Shown: in pieces, positions 61,687-64,000 of the stretch
Position numbering within the stretch: the stretch's first letter is position 1
How the letters are laid out: each line of letters begins with the position of its first letter
Source: Acidiflorens sp963847715
GTDB taxonomy: Bacteria; Acidobacteriota; Terriglobia; Terriglobales; Acidobacteriaceae
Assembly: GCA_963847715.1 (NCBI GenBank)
Contig: CAWKAZ010000012.1
Span: 310,001-374,000 of the forward strand
Direction of reading: 5' to 3'
Length of the DNA stretch: 64,000 nucleotides
The notes under the pieces: generated by a model
The model's input: the letters and a program-made list of their open reading frames with translations, nothing else
The model's database searches: none
Told to the model about the DNA's origin: nothing
Made by a program: the position numbers and the translations under genes

Positions 61687-62781
61687 CTAGTAGGCATCCA
61701 GTTGAACTTCGTCGAGCCAGACGTTGTAGGGGTGCTGCTGATAATTTCCGTCCATCTGAAAGGCGATGTCAATTTCTTCCTGGTACCAGTTCGGTTGGGC
61801 AGTGTAGTACGTGTCGACATTGTAGGAGCTGTCGGCGACGCTCACGCTGATGTAATGGACCTGGTTGCCGACGCGCTCGAAATTCCAGATGAGGTGAATC
61901 CAGGTCTGGGATGGAAAATGATTGCAGGGAACATTGCTGGGACGCCAGACTCCGCCTGCGTCGTCCCAAAGGTCCCACTTTCCTGTCTGGTCAAAATCAC
62001 ACTGCGTGCCGAAGGTCCAACGTGTGCCGCCGAAGGCCTGGTTTACGTCGAACTCCAGAGATTGTGGAGCGCTTCCATCGTCGAGGTAGAACCATAAATC
62101 GTATGTGAAATGGCTGACGCTGTTACCGCCGCCGAACGGACTCCAGTAAAGTTCATTGGAATAAGGGTGCGGGCCGGCCAGACTGAAGCGTCCGGAAGAT
62201 CCGTCAAGTGAGGGCGATTCCTGATGTTGGCTGAGTGAAGAGACGGCGACACCCAGTCCGGCGGCGCAAGTGAATCCCGTGATCAACTGCGCCGAGCAGG
62301 ACGTCCAATCGGGCAAGTTTTGTATGTTGGTCACTCCGGGCGTCTGCGCGGTCACGTTTACAGTGGTGGTCGAGGTTGCGATGTATCCGGCAACATCCTC
62401 CGCGACGATTTCGACTGTGTGTTGACCGTTCGCCATCCAGATGAACTGATCGATGCTAGTTGTAGGCGAATAGAGCACGGCCGCGCCGTCAACATAGAGG
62501 CGCATGGTGTAAATGGGATCTGGGGGCGAAGCGTTGGCGACAAAGTGCACCGGAGAAGTGACGCCTGGTGAAGCTGAAGAAGTGCCACCGGCGATGGGCG
62601 TTGGTTGTGAAATCGCCATGGGAAATGCGCAAAGAGCTGGCGGTGGAGGTTCCTGGGCTGGCGGTACTACGGAGGTATTCGCCGGTGGCGTCGGGGTGAT
62701 CGGACAATTGGCCACGTTGGCGGGCAGCCCCTGGCAACTTACCAAGACGGCGACCAGAAAGGCCAATGTTGCCGTCGACAT
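61687..62781 (-). CDS. Secreted lipoprotein with Ig-like and lectin-like regions
   Basis: About 364 residues from ATG 62781 (open to 62853). The N-terminus MSTATLAFLVAVLVSC ends in a lipobox (LVSC), so a lipoprotein is likely. A Pro/Thr-rich linker follows (TPTPPANTSVVPPAQEPPPP), then an Ig-like domain (SPVHFVANASPPDPIYTMRLYVDGAAV, GQHTVEIVAEDVAGYIATSTTTVNV) and a C-terminal sandwich with Trp- and aromatic-rich strands (WDLWDDAGGVWRP, WIHLIWNFERVGNQVHYISV) resembling a LamG/concanavalin-type carbohydrate-binding domain. The family cannot be named with certainty. It should sit at the cell surface. Confidence 0.65.
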   Translation of the reverse strand: MSTATLAFLVAVLVSCQGLPANVANCPITPTPPANTSVVPPAQEPPPPALCAFPMAISQPTPIAGGTSSASPGVTSPVHFVANASPPDPIYTMRLYVDGAAVLYSPTTSIDQFIWMANGQHTVEIVAEDVAGYIATSTTTVNVTAQTPGVTNIQNLPDWTSCSAQLITGFTCAAGLGVAVSSLSQHQESPSLDGSSGRFSLAGPHPYSNELYWSPFGGGNSVSHFTYDLWFYLDDGSAPQSLEFDVNQAFGGTRWTFGTQCDFDQTGKWDLWDDAGGVWRPSNVPCNHFPSQTWIHLIWNFERVGNQVHYISVSVADSSYNVDTYYTAQPNWYQEEIDIAFQMDGNYQQHPYNVWLDEVQLDAY

Positions 62782-63184
62782 TGGGCCCGTAAGACCCCTG
62801 CCGATCTTCAAGACCCAAGAGCTTACCGTCCCCAATCTGCGAGTTATGGACACTGCTGACTCCGACCTCTTTGTCCCAGATAAAACCGCAGATATGGCTG
62901 CAGTCGCGGGTTCCAGACGCGTGGCGCGCTATACCTTTTATCGGGGAAGGCGACTTTGGCGGCAATAGGGCGATCACGGTAACGGGCGAGGTCTGATGCC
63001 TGACCGGCGCAAAGGCAGGCGGAACAATTTTCTGCTCTGCAGTCATCCTTGCACGGTGCAAATCGGGGCGCCGTTTCGAGTTGAGGGGCATTATCAATAA
63101 CTTAACGGTGTGCGAGAGTGTTGGCAGCGCACGTGCATCCATTCTCCTGGAAATTCCTAAAGCTCTCCCCAAGAGGAACCTGCG
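62782..63184. other. Gap of 403 bases between the lipoprotein and the DUF5818 gene
   Basis: A divergent upstream region. Open frames on both strands cross it but have no family match and overlap one another. I see no repeat or strong hairpin. It must hold promoters for both neighbours, none of which I can place. Confidence 0.5.
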
Positions 63185-63532
63185 ATGATCCATCGACACT
63201 TCGTTTCTTCTTCCACGGCTTTGACGGTGGCGGCTTTGTGCGTCATGAGCTTGCCGATCGTAGGCCAGAGTGGCTACGACTCCTCGCACAGCATGGAGAC
63301 GCAGCACCACTCGATAGCCGGGAACGATCAGCATGCGTCTTCCGTGACGTTCCGCGGAACGGTTACGAAATCCGGCAATCGGTTCGTGCTTACGGATGCC
63401 GATAACAAGACGACCTATCAAGTTGACGATCCGCAAAAGGCCCACGACTTTCTGAACAAAAGCGTGAAGGTGACCGGCGTTCTGGATGCTTCGACTGGAA
63501 CGATTCGGATCACCGCGATTCAGCTTTTCTGA
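63185..63532 (+). CDS. Secreted DUF5818 domain protein
   Basis: 115 residues. A signal peptide (SSSTALTVAALCVMSLPIVGQ) is followed by a His/Ser-rich linker and a small OB-like beta domain: FRGTVTKSGNRFVLTDADNKTTYQVDDPQKAHDFLNKSVKVTGVLDASTGTIRITAIQ. This pattern is what I associate with DUF5818, a periplasmic domain of unknown role common in Acidobacteria. The start ATG is preceded by GAGGAACCTGCG. Confidence 0.8.
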   Translation: MIHRHFVSSSTALTVAALCVMSLPIVGQSGYDSSHSMETQHHSIAGNDQHASSVTFRGTVTKSGNRFVLTDADNKTTYQVDDPQKAHDFLNKSVKVTGVLDASTGTIRITAIQLF

Positions 63533-63684
63533 TTCCCAAACCACGGACCCTACATTGGCGTATTTCGAGGAGCAACCGGCTCCAGATTTTCCCGTGGTCG
63601 CTTCTATTTGAAACGTGCAGTTGGACTTAGGGGACAACCCGGCGAGCCGCCGCCGCGTCAAAACAGCCGGCTAAAGGACCATGC

Positions 63685-64000
63685 ATGAGACTGTTGAGCG
63701 TTCGCCTCATCATTTCCCTGATTGTGGGGATCACGCTTGTTTCTTTTGCTTTTTCCTACTACGAGGTGTTGGGCCAAAAGCGCGCTCTGCGAAGCGACGT
63801 GGAGCGTCGCGACGAAATCCTCGGAGAAAGTCTAGTTGGCAACGTCGAGCGCTGGTGGAATACGGGCTCAGCGGCCACGCCGAACAAGGATCTGCAGAAG
63901 CTGGTCCAGCGTTTTGGCAACCGGGAGAATCTGCTTGGAGTGGTGATCTGCGACCAACAAGGCGCAATCGTGGCCGCTACTCCTGAACTGGCGAACGCTA
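63685..64000 (+). CDS. Membrane sensor-type protein, N-terminal part (runs off the window)
   Basis: 105 residues are visible. MRLLSVRLIISLIVGITLVSFAFSYYEVL is an uncleaved TM anchor; the following charged sequence (RALRSDVERRDEILGESLVGNVERW) and KLVQRFGNRENLLGVVICDQQGAIVAATPEL look like the start of a CHASE/PAS-type extracytoplasmic sensor. I recall this N-terminal arrangement in trehalose-6-phosphate synthases of related bacteria that carry a sensor and HAMP region, so that is a possible identity, but the body of the gene is not in view. Confidence 0.55.
   Translation, partial: MRLLSVRLIISLIVGITLVSFAFSYYEVLGQKRALRSDVERRDEILGESLVGNVERWWNTGSAATPNKDLQKLVQRFGNRENLLGVVICDQQGAIVAATPELANA

Noticed and set aside
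62489..63661. 390-residue open frame on the minus strand
   Set aside because: It overlaps the lipoprotein gene and DUF5818 in other frames and has low-complexity, non-protein-like composition.

Overview
The window reads as ordinary chromosome of an Acidobacteriota bacterium, most likely of the Terriglobia / Koribacter type. This is inferred from the protein repertoire (DUF5818 secreted protein, many small secreted proteins, a small CxxC zinc-ribbon protein family, a Cys-rich family I associate with this phylum), the moderately G+C-rich coding style with many GTG starts, and an unusual load of short dispersed intergenic repeats. There is no prophage, insertion sequence, CRISPR array or rRNA operon. 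Two tRNAs are present: Leu-CAG and Cys-GCA.

Layout. 1-10 kb: tail of a zinc metallopeptidase, a receiver-like protein, thioredoxin reductase, aldo/keto reductase, an AlkD-like repair protein, a POT-type transporter, DUF167, YggS and an OPT transporter. 10-20 kb: a zinc-ribbon protein, ComF and an HNH nuclease, a four-helix-bundle protein, a LolA-like protein, an SDR, a LON-domain protein, a divergent NIPSNAP/ArsR pair and a MoxR-type AAA+/VWA pair. 20-27 kb: secreted proteins, including a large frameshifted one with a histidine-less matrixin-like segment, and a badly broken S9 peptidase. 27-37.7 kb: thioesterase, cytochrome bd oxidase (cydAB, cydA frameshifted), an Mrp ATPase, a SoxA-like oxidase and three amidohydrolases. 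38-49 kb: a TPR-TlpA fusion, hrcA-grpE-dnaJ, rsmE, a UvrD-like helicase fused to a Cas4/AddB-type nuclease, a 15-residue lysine-rich peptide gene with its own promoter and terminator, and a thiolase. 49.7-60 kb: a DUF4143 ATPase and a regulatory cluster (PAS histidine kinase, ComM, sigma-54 activator, PilZ protein, and a histidine kinase/sigma-54 response regulator operon). 60-64 kb: tRNA-Leu, a mini kinase-like protein, OsmC, tRNA-Cys, a lipoprotein, DUF5818 and the start of a membrane sensor-type protein.

The genes make up several small working units. hrcA-grpE-dnaJ is the heat-shock co-chaperone operon. cydAB with a tightly linked start gives a quinol oxidase. The regulatory cluster suggests local sigma-54 control.

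The most unusual features lie outside the large genes. Several unrelated families of short repeated words fill the intergenic gaps, often as inverted pairs able to form long hairpins. A two-hairpin composite element occurs four times. The lysine-rich micropeptide is encoded on a compact, complete transcription unit. Five conserved genes carry single-base frameshifts, several in short homopolymers, which points at sequencing error as much as at gene decay.
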